DNA from: Tolypeutes matacus
Taxonomy: Eukaryota; Chordata; Mammalia; Cingulata; Chlamyphoridae
NCBI GenBank assembly: GCA_026826555.1
Contig: JAKSZT010054570.1
Span: forward strand, 1,374,292-1,438,291
Length of the DNA stretch: 64,000 bases
Direction of reading: 5' to 3'
Shown here: piece by piece, positions 31,489-43,929 of the stretch
Position numbering within the stretch: position 1 is the first letter of the stretch
Layout of the letters: each line of letters begins with the position of its first letter
Position numbers and translations under genes: made by a program
The notes under the pieces: generated by a model
Database searches by the model: none
Seen by the model: only the letters and a program-made list of their open reading frames with translations
What the model was told of the DNA's origin: nothing

Positions 31489-33515
31489 TGCTTCAGTATT
31501 TTGAGGCTCAGTTGTTTGGTGCACACCTATTTAGAATCATCTATCTTCTTGGTGGATTGATGCTTTTATCATTATGTAATGTCCCTTTTTATCTCTAGTA
31601 TTTTTTTTACTCTGAAGTTTACTTTGTCAAATATTATTATAGTTATTCTTAATTTTTTATTATTATTTGCATTATAAATCTTTTTCCACCTTTTTCCTTT
31701 CAACCTATCGATGTCATTGAATTTCAAGTGAGTTTCTTTTAGGTAGCATATAAGTACATGCATCATTTAAAAAATCCTTTGTAACAACCTCCATCTTTTA
31801 CTCGGTTTATTTAAATCATTTACTTTTAAGATAATTATTGATATTTTAGTGTTTGAATCAGCCATTTTATTATTTGATTTTTGTCTCCTCTGTTTTTAAT
31901 TCTCTGTTTCTCTTTTCTTGCTTTCCTTTGGGGTACTTGGGCTTTTTTTTCATAATTCTATCTTGATTTATGTACATTAGTTTTGACTATATCTCTTTGT
32001 ATGTTTTTATAATTTTTGCTCTTAGTATTACAATATACATATGTATACTGCATCAACATTTTACCACATTGAGCAAAGTGCTAAAATGTCATTTCCATTT
32101 AACTCCTTTTATCTTCTCCATTTTAAAGTGTAATTGTCTTTAGTATCAGAAGGTGTTAAAATTTTTGTTTCAATCATCAAATATGGTTTATACAACTCAT
32201 AAGAAAAGAATAACCTACCATTGTACCCAAATTTCTATTCTTTCTTTTGTTCCTTTTTCCTTTGTGATGTGCCAGGATTATTTGAAGAATCCTTTTGAAT
32301 AGTGCTGATGGTCACAAATACTTTTAGGTTTTCTTCATCTGAGAATGTCTTTATTACCTCTCCATTCTTGAAGGATACTTTCAAATCCTTCAATAGCATA
32401 TTCTAATAGCATTGACAGATATTCTAATAGTGGTTGACTGATCTTTTCTTTCAGCACTTCAGATATATTGTGCTACATCCTTATGTTCTGTCTCTATGCT
32501 TTCCCATGAGAAATCGACTGCCATTCAAATTGGTGTTCTCTATAAGTAATGAATCATTTCTCTGTCTGTTTTCAAGAGTTTTCTTTGTCTTTAGTTCTTG
32601 AAAGTTTAATTATGATGTGTTTTGGTATGAATATCTTTGGATATGTCCTGGTTGGAGTTTGTTTACTCAGTTTCTTGGATTTGTAGGTTTGTGTCTTTCA
32701 TCAAATTTAGGAAAATTTTAGCCATTATTTCTTCAAATACTCTTTCAACCACATTCTCTTTTTCCTCTCCTGCTGGGACTCTGATAACACAAGTGTCAAT
32801 CTTTTGTTTTTACTTGACTGGTGCCTAAGGCTCTGTTCAATTTTTTTCAATGCATTTTCTCTCTGTTGTTCAGATTGGGGGAATTCTATTGATCAGTTTC
32901 CAACTTCACTTATTATATCCTCTGTCATTTTCACTCTGCTATTGAGCCCATCCAGCAGGTTTTGTTTTTAATTTCTGTTACTGTACCTTTCATTCCTATA
33001 ATTTCTATTTGGTCCTTTCCTTTTCTTTGCTCCTTCTACTTCTTTGCCGAGACTTTTCCATTTTCCATTTGGTTCAAGAGACTTTGTAATTGACCGTTGA
33101 AGTATTTTTATAGCATCTGCTTTAAAGTCCTTGCCGGATAATTCCAACAGCTGATTCACGCTGGTGTTGGATATGTTGATTGTCTTTCTCATTCAAGTTG
33201 TGATCTCTCTGGTCCTTGGTATATTCTATTGTATCTTAGGCATTTTGTCTAATATGTTAAGAAACTCTGGGTCTTATTTAAATCTTTTATTTTGATAAGA
33301 AGTCACCCTGTTTATGTTTAACACTTTTGTAAGCTATGGTTCCAGTAGCAGCTGTTCCTCCATTCTGGGATCCCAAACCAGTTCACCTTCTCCTTACTAC
33401 TATTGAGAGTTCTCTTGGTTGCCTCTTGCATTATTTCCATAGTTTATAATTGTGCTTAGCAGGGAGGAGTAGGGAGAAATAGGTTTACACTATCTTGTCA
33501 GGCGTGGAAGTCCTA
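31489..33515 (-). mobile_element. Old L1M remnant, part 2 (ORF2 start, ORF1, 5' UTR)
   Basis: Continues the element interrupted at 27965. The antisense endonuclease region (TTCTTGGTGGATTGATGCTT, ATGTCCCTTTTTATCTCTAG) and ORF1 text (CTTCAAATACTCTTTCAACC) are followed by the 5' region with ATAATTCCAACAGCTGATTC and TCATTCAAGTTGTGATCTCT. The element ends near 33515 at CTATCTTGTCAGGCGTGGAA. No long frame survives. Confidence 0.78.
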
Positions 33516-33519
33516 CTGT

Positions 33520-34490
33520 GATGTTTTTGCTAAAAACTTAGAAATTAACTTCTAAAAAGATTTCACAAACACATTGAGGTAGTTTCTGTGTCTTATCACA
33601 TCAAATAACCCAAAAAATAATCTGAGAAAAGAATATAGGGTAGAGTTTTGTATCACATTTATTGCTCTATAGGTTTAGGCATATTTATGGCAAGTACTGG
33701 TTTGAGAAGCAAACTTGAGAATTGGTTAGAGGTAAAGCATTTTTACCCCATTGTTATGATATATAACACCCTTCTGATGAACACAAGAAAAATTATGCCG
33801 AATATTAATATGCACCAATGTCTGTCCTCTAATGACTGTATTTAAAGCAACTTGAAGATTTCTATATGGTTTTAGATAAAGGAACTTCATTATTAAAATC
33901 CATACCGCCTTGTTAAAAAGTGAAAACCAATTATGTTATTCTGTATCAGACCTCCTCACTCCTCCAAGATCACCGCTTTTACAATTGGAATTAATTGTAG
34001 CTGATCAGCTCATGACTATGAAATTTATTCTAGGCTAGAGGTTTCAGAGACAAAGAATCTTCATCTGTCTCTGTCTTCAGCCCTCATAAAAAAAGCCCAT
34101 TTATCAGCCTTCTTTATTGATTTTATATTTGAAGAAATGACTCAACATATCCTGGGCACTGAAATAAATGACTATCACCTTCTTTGCATGCCTGTGGATT
34201 TCCAAAAACTATACACATATATGATATTGATCATTCTGTAACATATGAATAATTTGTTATAGTTAGCAAGTGATTCACCACTTGAAACACATGCAAAAAC
34301 ACTCAACCTTATAAGCTTTTATTGGTTTCAAAATGAGAATTCAATTGAGAGGCTTTTAATGATATCTTTTAAATGATAATTTAGTTTACATTAATTGTTA
34401 TTATAATATATAATTGTATTTGTGCATAGACTAACTGGAGATTTTTTATTTGCCTCGATTAAAAATTTTTGGAGCAATTTTACATCCGTG
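33520..34490. other. Unassigned AT-rich region
   Basis: No repeat, RNA gene or exon recognised. Confidence 0.4.
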
Positions 34491-34494
34491 GTCA

Positions 34495-34680
34495 GGTTTT
34501 GCTCCTTTCACAACTCTGCTCTATAAAGTATCTTCATTTTGCAGATGTAGAAACTGAAGAGAGGTTTAGAACTTATTTTTTCTAAGGTCAAACAGTTAAC
34601 TTCTAGCAGACTTAAGACCAGAATATAGATCTTCTGACTTGAGGCTCTTTGCAGTGAACATCAGTCCCTCTGTGACTAAA
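34495..34680 (-). mobile_element. MIR SINE
   Basis: ATTTTGCAGATGTAGAAACT, TTTTCTAAGGTCAAACAGTT and a degenerate head (AAGACCAGAATATAGATCTT) give a clear antisense MIR. Confidence 0.78.
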
Positions 34681-34684
34681 GTCC

Positions 34685-35730
34685 AAACACAGGATGAAAG
34701 AAAACATGGAATGGAATACAAAAGGAGTTATTTTGTGCTGCATTCAGAGGTATCAACCATACTCAGGAAGCACTGCTAATTACCAAACTGATGTTAATTT
34801 ACTGATATGTGTCTAGTCTATTACATTATCTAGCCCATGCTAATTAATTAAACATGAAACAAATAATTTTGCCACTGCCAAAATTTACACTTTAGCCATC
34901 CTTGTCTGAGCAGTGTTCTATCCCCTAATTCCTATATTCAGAGACTGTTTATTTGTAGTTAACATTGAAAAATTATGATTTGTAAAATTATAATTTATAA
35001 ATTGCCAAAATATATTGATGATTATTGTATAGAAAATGATTTCAGAGTCATTATATTCAAATGAATCTGACTTCCATTCAGAATTCTGTGCAGAATGGAA
35101 GACTAAATTTAGGACTTAATTCTGTATATGTTCACAGATTCAACCAGAGAATGCAGTTCCACTTTATATCAACAATATAGTTTTCTTTGTTTATTCAATA
35201 AGCTACATTTGCTTTATTATAAAAATTGTCCACTCAAAAGGGTTTAAAATTATTGAGTGTATTTGTTTCATTTTCCCTAATGTATTAATATTTTCTTCAC
35301 ATGGTGTTTTAGAAAAATATATGAGCTAGAGCACAGTCTAATTCTTCTCACAGCTGCAACCTTACTGATGCAGAAAATTTGGCATTTACATCAAATGAAA
35401 CCATTTATAATGCTTTGTCTGCTCTTCTAGAATCTCCTTTGTTTATTCACCATGTTTGGAGCCTCTAAAAAGGGATGCTTTCAGGAAAAAGAGGAGATAA
35501 GTGCAGGGATGCTGATGTGTGAATAAAATGGTGATATAAAAGAAAATTGATTTTATTCCTCCAGCTGAAGTCTGTGGCACTCGCTCTGCCTATCACTGAT
35601 AGCTGTATGAGTCAGTTTCTGATTCATGGATTACAATCCTGACCCACTCCCAGACCAGAATTGCCCCTACAACACGTTGCCATGGTGCTGAACTGCCCCC
35701 ATCATAGCACGTTATTGCTACTGCTCTTTG
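34685..35730. other. Unassigned AT-rich region, repeat-poor
   Basis: About 1 kb without a recognised repeat. The complex AT-rich stretch at 34760-35330 (e.g. GCTAATTAATTAAACATGAA, a TAATTA-rich part) is the kind of sequence that holds ancient non-coding elements. This is a suggestion only. Confidence 0.4.
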
Positions 35731-35734
35731 TATT

Positions 35735-35850
35735 TCTGTAGTCCCTGATAGATGTAAAAGGGAATGCCTTGCTTTCCATTTCCTGACCAACATCTAGCCC
35801 AGCACTGGCACACAGAGGACCCTCAATAAATACTTCTTGAATAAATGAAT
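35735..35850 (+). mobile_element. L2 LINE 3' end
   Basis: TAGCCCAGCACTGGCACACA then CTCAATAAATACTTCTTGAA and TAAATGAA is the sense L2 terminus. Confidence 0.75.
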
Positions 35851-35854
35851 ACAG

Positions 35855-36955
35855 GAAAGAATGAAAACATTGACTGGGGCAGCCTTTTCTCATTCCCCAA
35901 GAATAGGCTTGAACCTGAATATTCACATTTTCATCATTTATCTGGCTACTCTTATCTTGAATAACAGTTTTGGAGAAAGGGAGAGGGGAGAAATTGAACA
36001 TATATGGCACGACATTTTATTTGAATACCTTAAAAATAAGTCTGTAAAAGCGGCATCTAAACTAACTTTCTGTCATAATCTTATCTTCTCAGCCTAACAA
36101 TAGGTTCTCCACGAGAGACATGACAAGCATTATGGCAGTGGGTGCTTTTTCTCATAAGTAGGTGGGTGAGAAAGGCGGGTGTGAATTCCATAGGGCCTGG
36201 GACTGGGGCAGTTAAACTTCCCTTTGGGACTGTTGGCGGGACAAAAAAGGGGGTAATTAGAGGACAGTGCAGATGCTGAAATAGAAAGAATGGGAAAAAC
36301 CAAAATCTCAGTGGGAAATCCAGATGATGGCTAAATTGAATGATTCCAAAAGCAGTTATTGAGGTATATTAGGCAGGAGTATGGAGGTAAGGAGATGAAA
36401 GCAAGTACAACTGAAATAGGCAGATAATGAGATGGAGTCCCAAGATATTGGAAGCTTGCTGTGATGATCTATCCAAGCCATGGCATGAAGGTGCTGATGC
36501 TTATTTTAGGGTAAAGGTGGGACAGATGAGATACACTAATTTCCAGCTTATGATCACTGGGTAGTACTTTGCTTTCCTCCTCTGTAGTCCTCTTCACAGC
36601 TCTCCACAACTCCACTGCCATGGGCATCTTCCATGATATTTCTTCACAGTCATCACCAGTCAGCTCTGCCATCTCCTTCCCAAACCTCGTGAGAGAATGT
36701 CAGCCTTAGGCTTTAGTTTTCATTAGTTAACCGGGGTGCTATGGGCTGGGTGGGTAGTGACCCTGAGTTTACTGTCCCTTGGATTAAGATGGTCAGCCAG
36801 AAGAGGAGAGCACAGTAAGGCACACACACATTGTAAGTCAAAGAAAGATATTGGGGTCAAAAACTGTTGCAGTTTCCATTTCTAGTGAAACCCCTTTCCA
36901 CACTGCTCACCTGGATTAAGCTTTCTTCAACAGAACAGTCAATTAGGCTGGGGCT
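35855..36955. other. Unassigned region
   Basis: No recognised repeat or exon; scattered short frames only. Confidence 0.4.
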
Positions 36956-36960
36956 GACCT

Positions 36961-37279
36961 CAACCAAAGAGACCTAAATTCTCCCACTCACCATGGATGG
37001 CTCTTTTAAAAATAAACCATATAGTCAGCTTTACCCACAATGCCTCATCTCTTGTCATCCTTAGACACAACCCACAACATAAGTCCCACTGGACAACCAT
37101 GATCTTTCTACTCTCATCCTCAACCAAAGAGACCTAAATTCTCCCACTCACCATGGATGGCTCTTTTAAAAATAAACCATATAGTCAGCTTTACCCACAA
37201 TGCCTCATCTCTTGTCATCCTTAGAACAACCCAAGACACAAGTCCCACTGGACAACCATGATCTTTCTACTCTCATCCT
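36961..37279 (+). repeat. 160-bp tandem duplication, two near-identical copies
   Basis: Copy 1 is 36961-37120 and copy 2 is 37121-37279. Both start CAACCAAAGAGACCTAAATT and end CTCTCATCCT. They differ only by a few changes around the TTAGACACAACCC / TTAGAACAACCC stretch. The near identity points to a recent event. Confidence 0.97.
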
Positions 37280-37284
37280 CTCTT

Positions 37285-37870
37285 CTGATGGATCCACCCA
37301 TCTCCTTTTATTATTAAATCTTCTAAAATCCCAATTCCATGGAAAACGCATTCTCTATTTCACCCTCAACATCTCTACTTGGATATGTAATAGGCATCCT
37401 AAACTAAACAAGTTAAAAGCAGCATTTTCAATTCTGTTCTGACCAAATTGTAGCACTATTCTTCCAGTTGCTCCGACCAAAATTCTTGGAGTCATACACA
37501 ATTTCTTCTTTTTTAACTCACAGCTAAACCAAGAGTGCTACCTTGAAAACACCCTAATCTGATCACTTCTCACCACTTCTGTCATGACCACCTGGTACAA
37601 GCCACTATCTGTTCCCCAACTCATCTCCCTGCTTCTACTCTCGTTACCTATGGTCTATTCTATTCCCAGATTCCAAAATTATCCTTTTAGAACAGAATTC
37701 ACATCATCTTACTCTTCTTGTCAAAACATCCAATAGATTTCATTTCAGAACTAAATCAAAATTCTTACTGTGTTCTATAAGGCACTCTGTAATCTGTTTT
37801 CCAGTTATCTCACTGAACACAACTTGTACCACCAGCAGTGTAAATGCTTAACAACTAGCTCCCCAGGTAC
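37285..37870 (+). mobile_element. L2 LINE ORF2 3' region remnant
   Basis: The text follows the sense L2 pattern: CTGATCACTTCTCACCACTT, CAGAATTCACATCATCTTAC, then CAAAATTCTTACTGTGTTCT and AGGCACTCTGTAATCTGTTT. Too degraded to read as protein. Confidence 0.65.
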
Positions 37871-37874
37871 TGGC

Positions 37875-38475
37875 CTGGCACAGTATTGGTTGATATTTCA
37901 TTTGTATTAATTTATATTAAAACAACAAAAATGTATTAGAACTTCACCCATGTGTCAATGCCATAAGTGACTTCTTTGCTGAATTCAATTATACTTTTCA
38001 TATACTAGAAGAATATTTTCTCAAAATTTTTGTGCTATTCAAATGTAAAACACTTTTACGTTTCATCTGCATTATTAACATTTTTCCATATATTTTTAGG
38101 GTCTAGACAATCAACAAAAAATAAATCAAGCCTTGATTTGTAACACTTGCCAATTTCCAAAGGACAGTTCTTCTACCATTGCCAATTTCAAACTAACACC
38201 ACATCGCTGAATGTGGAGTTGGGAAGAGATGCACAGTAGCACACAGTTATATAGTATTTCTACTTTACAGATACATGACATAAATAACCTCAAGAGCATA
38301 GATAGTAGTAACAATGTAGTAAAATACGAAGTGATGAGTGTTGAATATTTCTTACCTTTGGGTTAAATGTGATGTATTTAATTGTAAGTTTACATCACTT
38401 AGTGATTGATAATGACTGTGCTTAACAACAGGCTTGCAAAATTCCTGAAAATTTAACAATTGGCTCTCAGGAGCC
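37875..38475. other. Unassigned AT-rich sequence inside the L2 zone
   Basis: No repeat recognised; it separates two L2 segments and may be a later insertion that I cannot name. Confidence 0.35.
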
Positions 38476-38479
38476 AGTG

Positions 38480-39115
38480 AAGCTGTCTCCACTATACCCT
38501 CTTCCCCACTGTCCACTTTGCTTCACTTACCCTGGCCTCCTTGCTGTACTCTGAACACACTCAGCATTTTTCCAGCTCACGGACTTTGTATTTTTTATTC
38601 CCTGTGCCTTTCTACCTCTGGACACAGACATGCCTTGTTCCTTTATTTCAATCATTTCTCTGCTCAAATATCACCTTCTCAGTAAGGTCTCCAATCAACA
38701 TGATTTTCCCTGACACTCCATTACTCTCTAACCTTTTCCCATGTCTCTATTATTATTATTTTCATAGCACTGATCACTATGTGAATTCTATTGTCTATTT
38801 GTTCACATGTTTATTTTCGGGAACACTTGGAGTGGTAGGAGCACAGAGACACAGAGAATCAACATTCTCCTCTCTCCCCAAGATCTCATCTGAGTCCACT
38901 ACTCCTTTGAGGTCCTTTCCGTTTCTCTCTTCCACCCTCAAGGCATTATTTCCATGGAACTCCTGGTCATTCTTCTTCATACATTGAAGACTTTGTCTCA
39001 TTATCCATGTGGGTAGCACCCTCCAAAAAACAACAGCCTTCCTGTTCCCTTTGACAGTCCGAGCATTTAATTTAATGTCTGGCACATATTAAGGACTTGA
39101 TAAATGTTTCTTAAG
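38480..39115 (+). mobile_element. L2 LINE 3' region remnant
   Basis: CTCAAATATCACCTTCTCAG, TTTTCCCTGACACTCCATTA, TAGCACTGATCACTATGTGA, and at the end TTAATGTCTGGCACATATTA with TTGATAAATGTTTCTTAAGT, are the sense L2 order. About 38820-39050 does not fit and may be an insertion. Confidence 0.75.
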
Positions 39116-39119
39116 TAAT

Positions 39120-39775
39120 TGAATTAATGAGCTGCAAATTCAGATGCCTTCATCCAATTATCATCATGGGAGTGAGCCAGTTATCCATGGATCTGACTTG
39201 GAGACCCTCTGGTGATTATATCAGCTAAGAGTTGTCTTCTGGAGTATGTAACGGTAGGGAACAGGCACACTTATCTGTCAGAGGCATTTCCCTGGCACAT
39301 AAGTTAAAATCTTTATATGATTTTCAACCTAATATAAACTAAACACCCAAATAAATTCAATAGTTCTGATATTCCTGATCCCCTGACTTTGTTCTTTGTT
39401 GTTGCTGTTGTTGTTATTTTTTGATGATACCAATGAAGAATACAGCATCAACTCAATTTCTGACCATCCTTTATTTTGATTCTGAAATTTGTCACAAAAT
39501 GATGAATAGCAGCTGTTATGGTGTGCTGGTTTTCATGCCTCTGACCTGGCATTTTTGTTATTATTTTTTCCTAAACTCAAATAGTTTCAGTTGGCATTTA
39601 GAAGACTGACACAACTGTTTCAACATCCCCTAGGCAATGAAGACTTAAGTTAATTAAAAAGAAAAACAAAACAAAGCTGTTCTCTGGAAACTAGAGGATC
39701 TAAGAATGCCAAAAAGAAGCCATTTTTGGTTTTATTACTACAGAGCTTTGCAAAATGTTTAATATTCTAATGCAT
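39120..39775. other. Unassigned region with a TTG-type microsatellite
   Basis: A GTTGTTGCTGTTGTTGTTA tract lies near 39399-39417. Nothing else was recognised. Confidence 0.45.
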
Positions 39776-39779
39776 TGGG

Positions 39780-39870
39780 TTAGCCAGCCCATAATACCTA
39801 CCACAAGAAGCACCTAGAAGAATGCCTGACAAATAGTAGGCTTTGATACATTTTCTTTAGTTAATGAATC
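39780..39870 (+). mobile_element. L2/MIR-type 3'-end fragment
   Basis: AGCACCTAGAAGAATGCCTG, ACAAATAGTAGGCTTTGATA: a degenerate terminal signature. Confidence 0.55.
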
Positions 39871-39874
39871 AAGG

Positions 39875-40830
39875 TTTATAAAGCATTCTACTCAAGAGGA
39901 AAAAATTGAAGATATGGAAACTGTAGTTTAATCTCTTTAGCTGTTATGAAACAAATATGGGGAAAAACAAAAACAAAAAAATGATATAAAAATCTTAACG
40001 GTATGTTGATATTCTCCATGAGACATAGGGAAAATTAATTTGCATAGCAAGCTAGGGAAGTCTGAATGGGGTGAAAGAGGATCTTGCCCAGAGAAAAGAG
40101 GGAAAAAATGGCGGAGGGGTCTCACTGTCTGCATGGTAGAAGGAGAAGCACTTTCTTCTCCAGAACAGGAAGCAACACCAGCCTCCTCCAGACACACTGC
40201 CAGAACAGTGTGGAGGAGGGCAACAGCTTCTCTGGGGAAGGCAGGTGGTCCCAGGTGGGGCCACTGTGGATCCACTGTGAAATGGCTGTGCCAATCCATT
40301 GGCTCAAATAACTCTGGGATGGTGGTGCTGGCCAGGCAGCATCAGTAAGTGAAAAAGTAGCCTGGAGCACTGACCCAGGCTCTAGGCAAGAAGATGCTCA
40401 ACTGAAATTCTGCCTCAAAGAAGATAGTAATGGGGCCACTAGAGAGTAAGTCATATCAACAGGAAGGGAGACACAGGGACAGCCTAAGTGAGTGGCAAGT
40501 TGGTTAGCAACTGGTTGTGTGAAAGAGGGTTCCCAAGCCACCATAGGTGCCTAATGTGAGATGAAATGATTTGGGGATTAAAAGAAGGAATTTGAATTTG
40601 CCAGGTGAGGATTCAGAGCTAGTGATACTTTTATTAACTGTGTTACATGATCTACAGACCTTCATGGTTTGTCCCAGTGGAGAGCTTCAGAATCAGGGTC
40701 GTATATCATATGATGTATCATGTGGTGGCTTTGCAGGGACCCCTCTTTCTCTGATGTATTCTTCAGCCTCAGTAGGGCCAACTGCATCCTAATATAGTCT
40801 GGTGAGAAAAAGTAGTGACCATGGGATAGA
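39875..40830. other. Unassigned region with many chance frames
   Basis: 40037-40370 is open in several frames on both strands, which reflects few stops. No domain, start context or splice pattern makes one credible. Confidence 0.45.
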
Positions 40831-40834
40831 CATC

Positions 40835-41167
40835 CATTCAGGCATCTTCCAAATATTTACTGAACATTAATTATGTGGCAGGTACCCTTCTAGGTTATGG
40901 AAATAAGAAAAACAAGAAATCTAGTTCCTGCTCTCATAATTCTTACGCTATAGAGAGGAGACGGACAATAAACAAGTCAATTAATATATTAACCAGATAC
41001 GGTTGAATAGTGATAAATGCAAAGTGTTCCAGGCAGGGGGTGCAAAACATTTGTTGTAGGGGCAAGCCTAGTATGTTTGAGAAACAGAGAAGACCATTGT
41101 GGCTGGAGCTCAGTAAGGAAAGCAGAGAGGGGTAGATAAGGGTGGGAGCCAGGTCATGGAGGGCCTT
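40835..41167 (-). mobile_element. L2 LINE remnant
   Basis: Antisense L2 is clear: CCAAATATTTACTGAACATT, TATGTGGCAGGTACCCTTCT, GTGTTCCAGGCAGGG, TTGTGGCTGGAGCTCAGTAA and GGGAGCCAGGTCATGGAGGG. Confidence 0.8.
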
Positions 41168-41641
41168 TGTTTTAGTTTCCTAACTGCTAAAACAAACACC
41201 ATGCAATGAGTTGACTTAAACAATGGGAATTTATTGGCTCATGGTTTTGAAGCTAGATGAAGTCCAAAATGGTGGCATCAGCAAGGTGATGCTTTCTGCC
41301 AGAAGACTGTGCTTCCTGGGGCTGCCTGCCAGCAATCTTTGGTTTTTGGCTTTTCTGCCACAGAGTAATGCACATGTGGTGTTTTCTCCTTCTTTTCTGG
41401 GTTCTGTTGACTTCCATCTTCTTGCTTCTACTCGTGGCTTCTTTTTCCATGTGACTTTCACTCTACTTATTAAGGATTACAGAAATCCAGATTAAAGCCC
41501 AACTTGATTCAGTTGGGCCCAACCTTAACTGAAATAACATCTTGAAGAGATATTATTTGCAATGTGGCTACGTCTACACTCACCGGAATATAGACTAAGA
41601 CCAAGAACATGTCCAAACTGGAGCAAACAGTTCAATCCACA
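41168..41641 (-). mobile_element. MaLR/MLT1-like LTR
   Basis: Begins TGTTTTAGTTTCCTAACTGC and ends AACAGTTCAATCCACA. GTTGACTTAAACAATGGGAA TTTATTGGCTCATGGTTTTG is the reversed polyadenylation region of MLT1-like LTRs. It is a solo LTR lying against an L2 remnant. Confidence 0.82.
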
Positions 41642-41649
41642 TCAGTCTT

Positions 41650-41860
41650 TAAATTCAGTTTGGTCTAGTCTCTCACCATTTGAGGAGCATTGGACAGATT
41701 AGAGGCCAAGCCTTGGTCATCTTACCTGTAAAATGGAGATCTATGAATACCCATGCCATAGTTTGTTGGGAGAATTAAATGAAATTATACATTTAAAGTG
41801 TTCAGTATAATATCTGGGACATAGTAAAGGCTCATAAATTCTGTTATTCTTAATTTCTGC
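41650..41860 (+). mobile_element. MIR SINE
   Basis: TTACCTGTAAAATGGAGATC, GGGAGAATTAAATGAAATTA and AATATCTGGGACATAGTAAA give sense MIR. Confidence 0.75.
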
Positions 41861-41864
41861 AGTA

Positions 41865-43160
41865 ATAAATGTGAATGATGACGAAGACCACTAAAACTTT
41901 TGGGGGAGGAATTTTGTTGTTTCATTTTGTTTTGTTTTGTGGTAGCAAAAAGGTTCTTGCTAATGTACCAAAGAATGGAGGGGAAGAAGCAGCTGAGTCA
42001 TGAGATACTTGGGATGTGGACCACGCCTGGGCCTTTGGCAATGAATAAGGAGATGAAGTGCCAAGAATTCTTTTGGAAAAGGAACAAATAACAGGATGAT
42101 TTATTGAAAATGACTGAATTAGAAAATTATCTGAAGAAGGAGAGATGTTGGGGAAAAAAATTTTTTTATCTCATTGTCTTTTGCTGATTTGGCTACCACA
42201 CACATTCACACAAAGTATAATAGAGTTTTATTGTTCTTAATCAGTGATGTGAGTTCTCATCTAGAGGGAAAAAAGTAATTCTTAGTGTTATATCAGCAGA
42301 AGGAAGTGGTCTAATGTAGGGGAAAATACATTGCTTACCAGGAGTAATTATTTATTCACGTTTGAATTCATTCTCTTTTTTATGGTTTGTTTTCCCATAT
42401 TTTAAGGGAAAAATCACAGCAATATCTTTAACATAATATGCTCTGCCATTCAGATATTCATCCAAAAATCTTTCATGATATTTCCTATGATATCATCACA
42501 TACCTGCTAGTTTGGCCCACAGAATGTTCTGAGGGGCACTCAGCGCACACTATTTGTGACCCTCTCAGCTCAGAGGCTCTCCTAATAGCACAAAGAGACT
42601 TGGCTTGGTCCTTGTCAGAGCAAACACAGGGTTAAGAACTGGCCACTCAAAATAGAAAGTCAAGAGTCCCCTTGCAAGACTGACCCTCTTGCTGAAAACA
42701 ATGGAAATTCCTGGCTGAATAAGAAAAAAGAATCTTTTTATAGCATTGATGTCCGAGCAGAAAAGGAGATTTCAGGACAAAATTTAAATGAAGGTAACTA
42801 TCTGAAGAGACACACAAAGGACTGAGGTGATTTTGGTTCCAAGGAGATTTGATGAACAAGATGAACTTGAGATTTGGTTTTCATGAACACAAGGCCATGG
42901 GGCACTGAGGCAAAGCCTGCCCAAGGTGGGGAGTCTCGTAGAAGTTCCTTACCCATAAAGCTGGGACTCCAACAGCAACTCTCAGTGCGATGGTGAATCA
43001 GATATAAGAACATTTATAGGAGTACATGGGTTAGAGATTTCCTATCCTTTTCCTTCTGTCTATAGCATTTATATGTGAGCCGATTAAGAAGTGTCTGTTC
43101 TGACAGAGAAAAAGAGAGGGTGTTTAAAAGACATTTAAAATGACATTAACATACAAGAAT
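41865..43160. other. Unassigned region
   Basis: No recognised repeat or exon. A TTTTG-rich stretch at about 41921-41940 is a small low-complexity patch. Confidence 0.4.
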
Positions 43161-43164
43161 TCCT

Positions 43165-43600
43165 TTGTTTAAGGTTCAGGTTTGGGTCTTGAAGGAAACA
43201 AGTTCCAGCCTTTCCTTCTTTGGGCACATCTCAAGCGCTCTTGCAGGCAGGTATGGTCATATGACAAAGTTCTGTGAGGAAAATGTGAGCAAAAGTGACC
43301 TGGCTCACTACCAGGTCTTACCCATTAAAAACTCCTGCACATGCTTTTCCATCCTCCATCCTTTCTCCCTTTCAACTGAACAGGCATGATGATGGTCAGA
43401 GAGGACCAAGAAGCCAGGTATGAAGATGGAAGAGGCTCCATCAGCCTGAGTCCCTGATTGGCTGTGAAGTAGAGATGGCCCATGGTCCTGAACAACTTTC
43501 TTGGATGATTACATGAGAATGTAATAAACTTTGTACTACACGGCTGACATTTATGGTTCAAGTTGCTACTCCACTTTAGCCTAACTTAATTAACACAGAA
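43165..43600 (+). mobile_element. Old MaLR (MLT1-type) LTR
   Basis: Sense landmarks are a TGGTCATATGACAAAGTTCT stretch, AGCAAAAGTGACCTGGCTCA, AGAGGCTCCATCAGCCTGAG, then AATGTAATAAACTTTGTACT and a TAGCCTAACTTAATTAACAC end. AATAAA near 43520 would be the LTR polyadenylation signal. It is more diverged than the other LTRs here. Confidence 0.65.
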
Positions 43601-43604
43601 CCCA

Positions 43605-43925
43605 AGCACCTTTCATTTTGAGGACTAAGGACCAGGCAGCTGCTGCAACCCCACAACACAATGAAATTTGAGATTATAAGGATGGAGAGGAGTGACAAAT
43701 CATGAGAAAGGCGAAGGATAAGGAAGGAAAACGGATACACTTTCTAATTATTTTCATTGTTTTATTTTGAAAAACAATGTAAAAATATTTTGAGAGGACG
43801 TATAAAAATTCATGCTAATGTGCTGGCCCTACAATCCCAGGACTTTAGGAAATCCTCATGCCCTGAAGCGGTAGCTACTCTCCTGACTTTTATGATAGTC
43901 ATTCCCTTGCTTTTTCATAGGTTTA
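43605..43925. other. Nothing recognised
   Basis: About 320 bp with no repeat or gene that I can name. Confidence 0.4.
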
Positions 43926-43929
43926 CAAA

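Noticed and set aside
40037..40370. Possible multi-frame coding exon
   Set aside because: Open in several frames on both strands, no splice-site pattern, no known motif; low stop density explains it.
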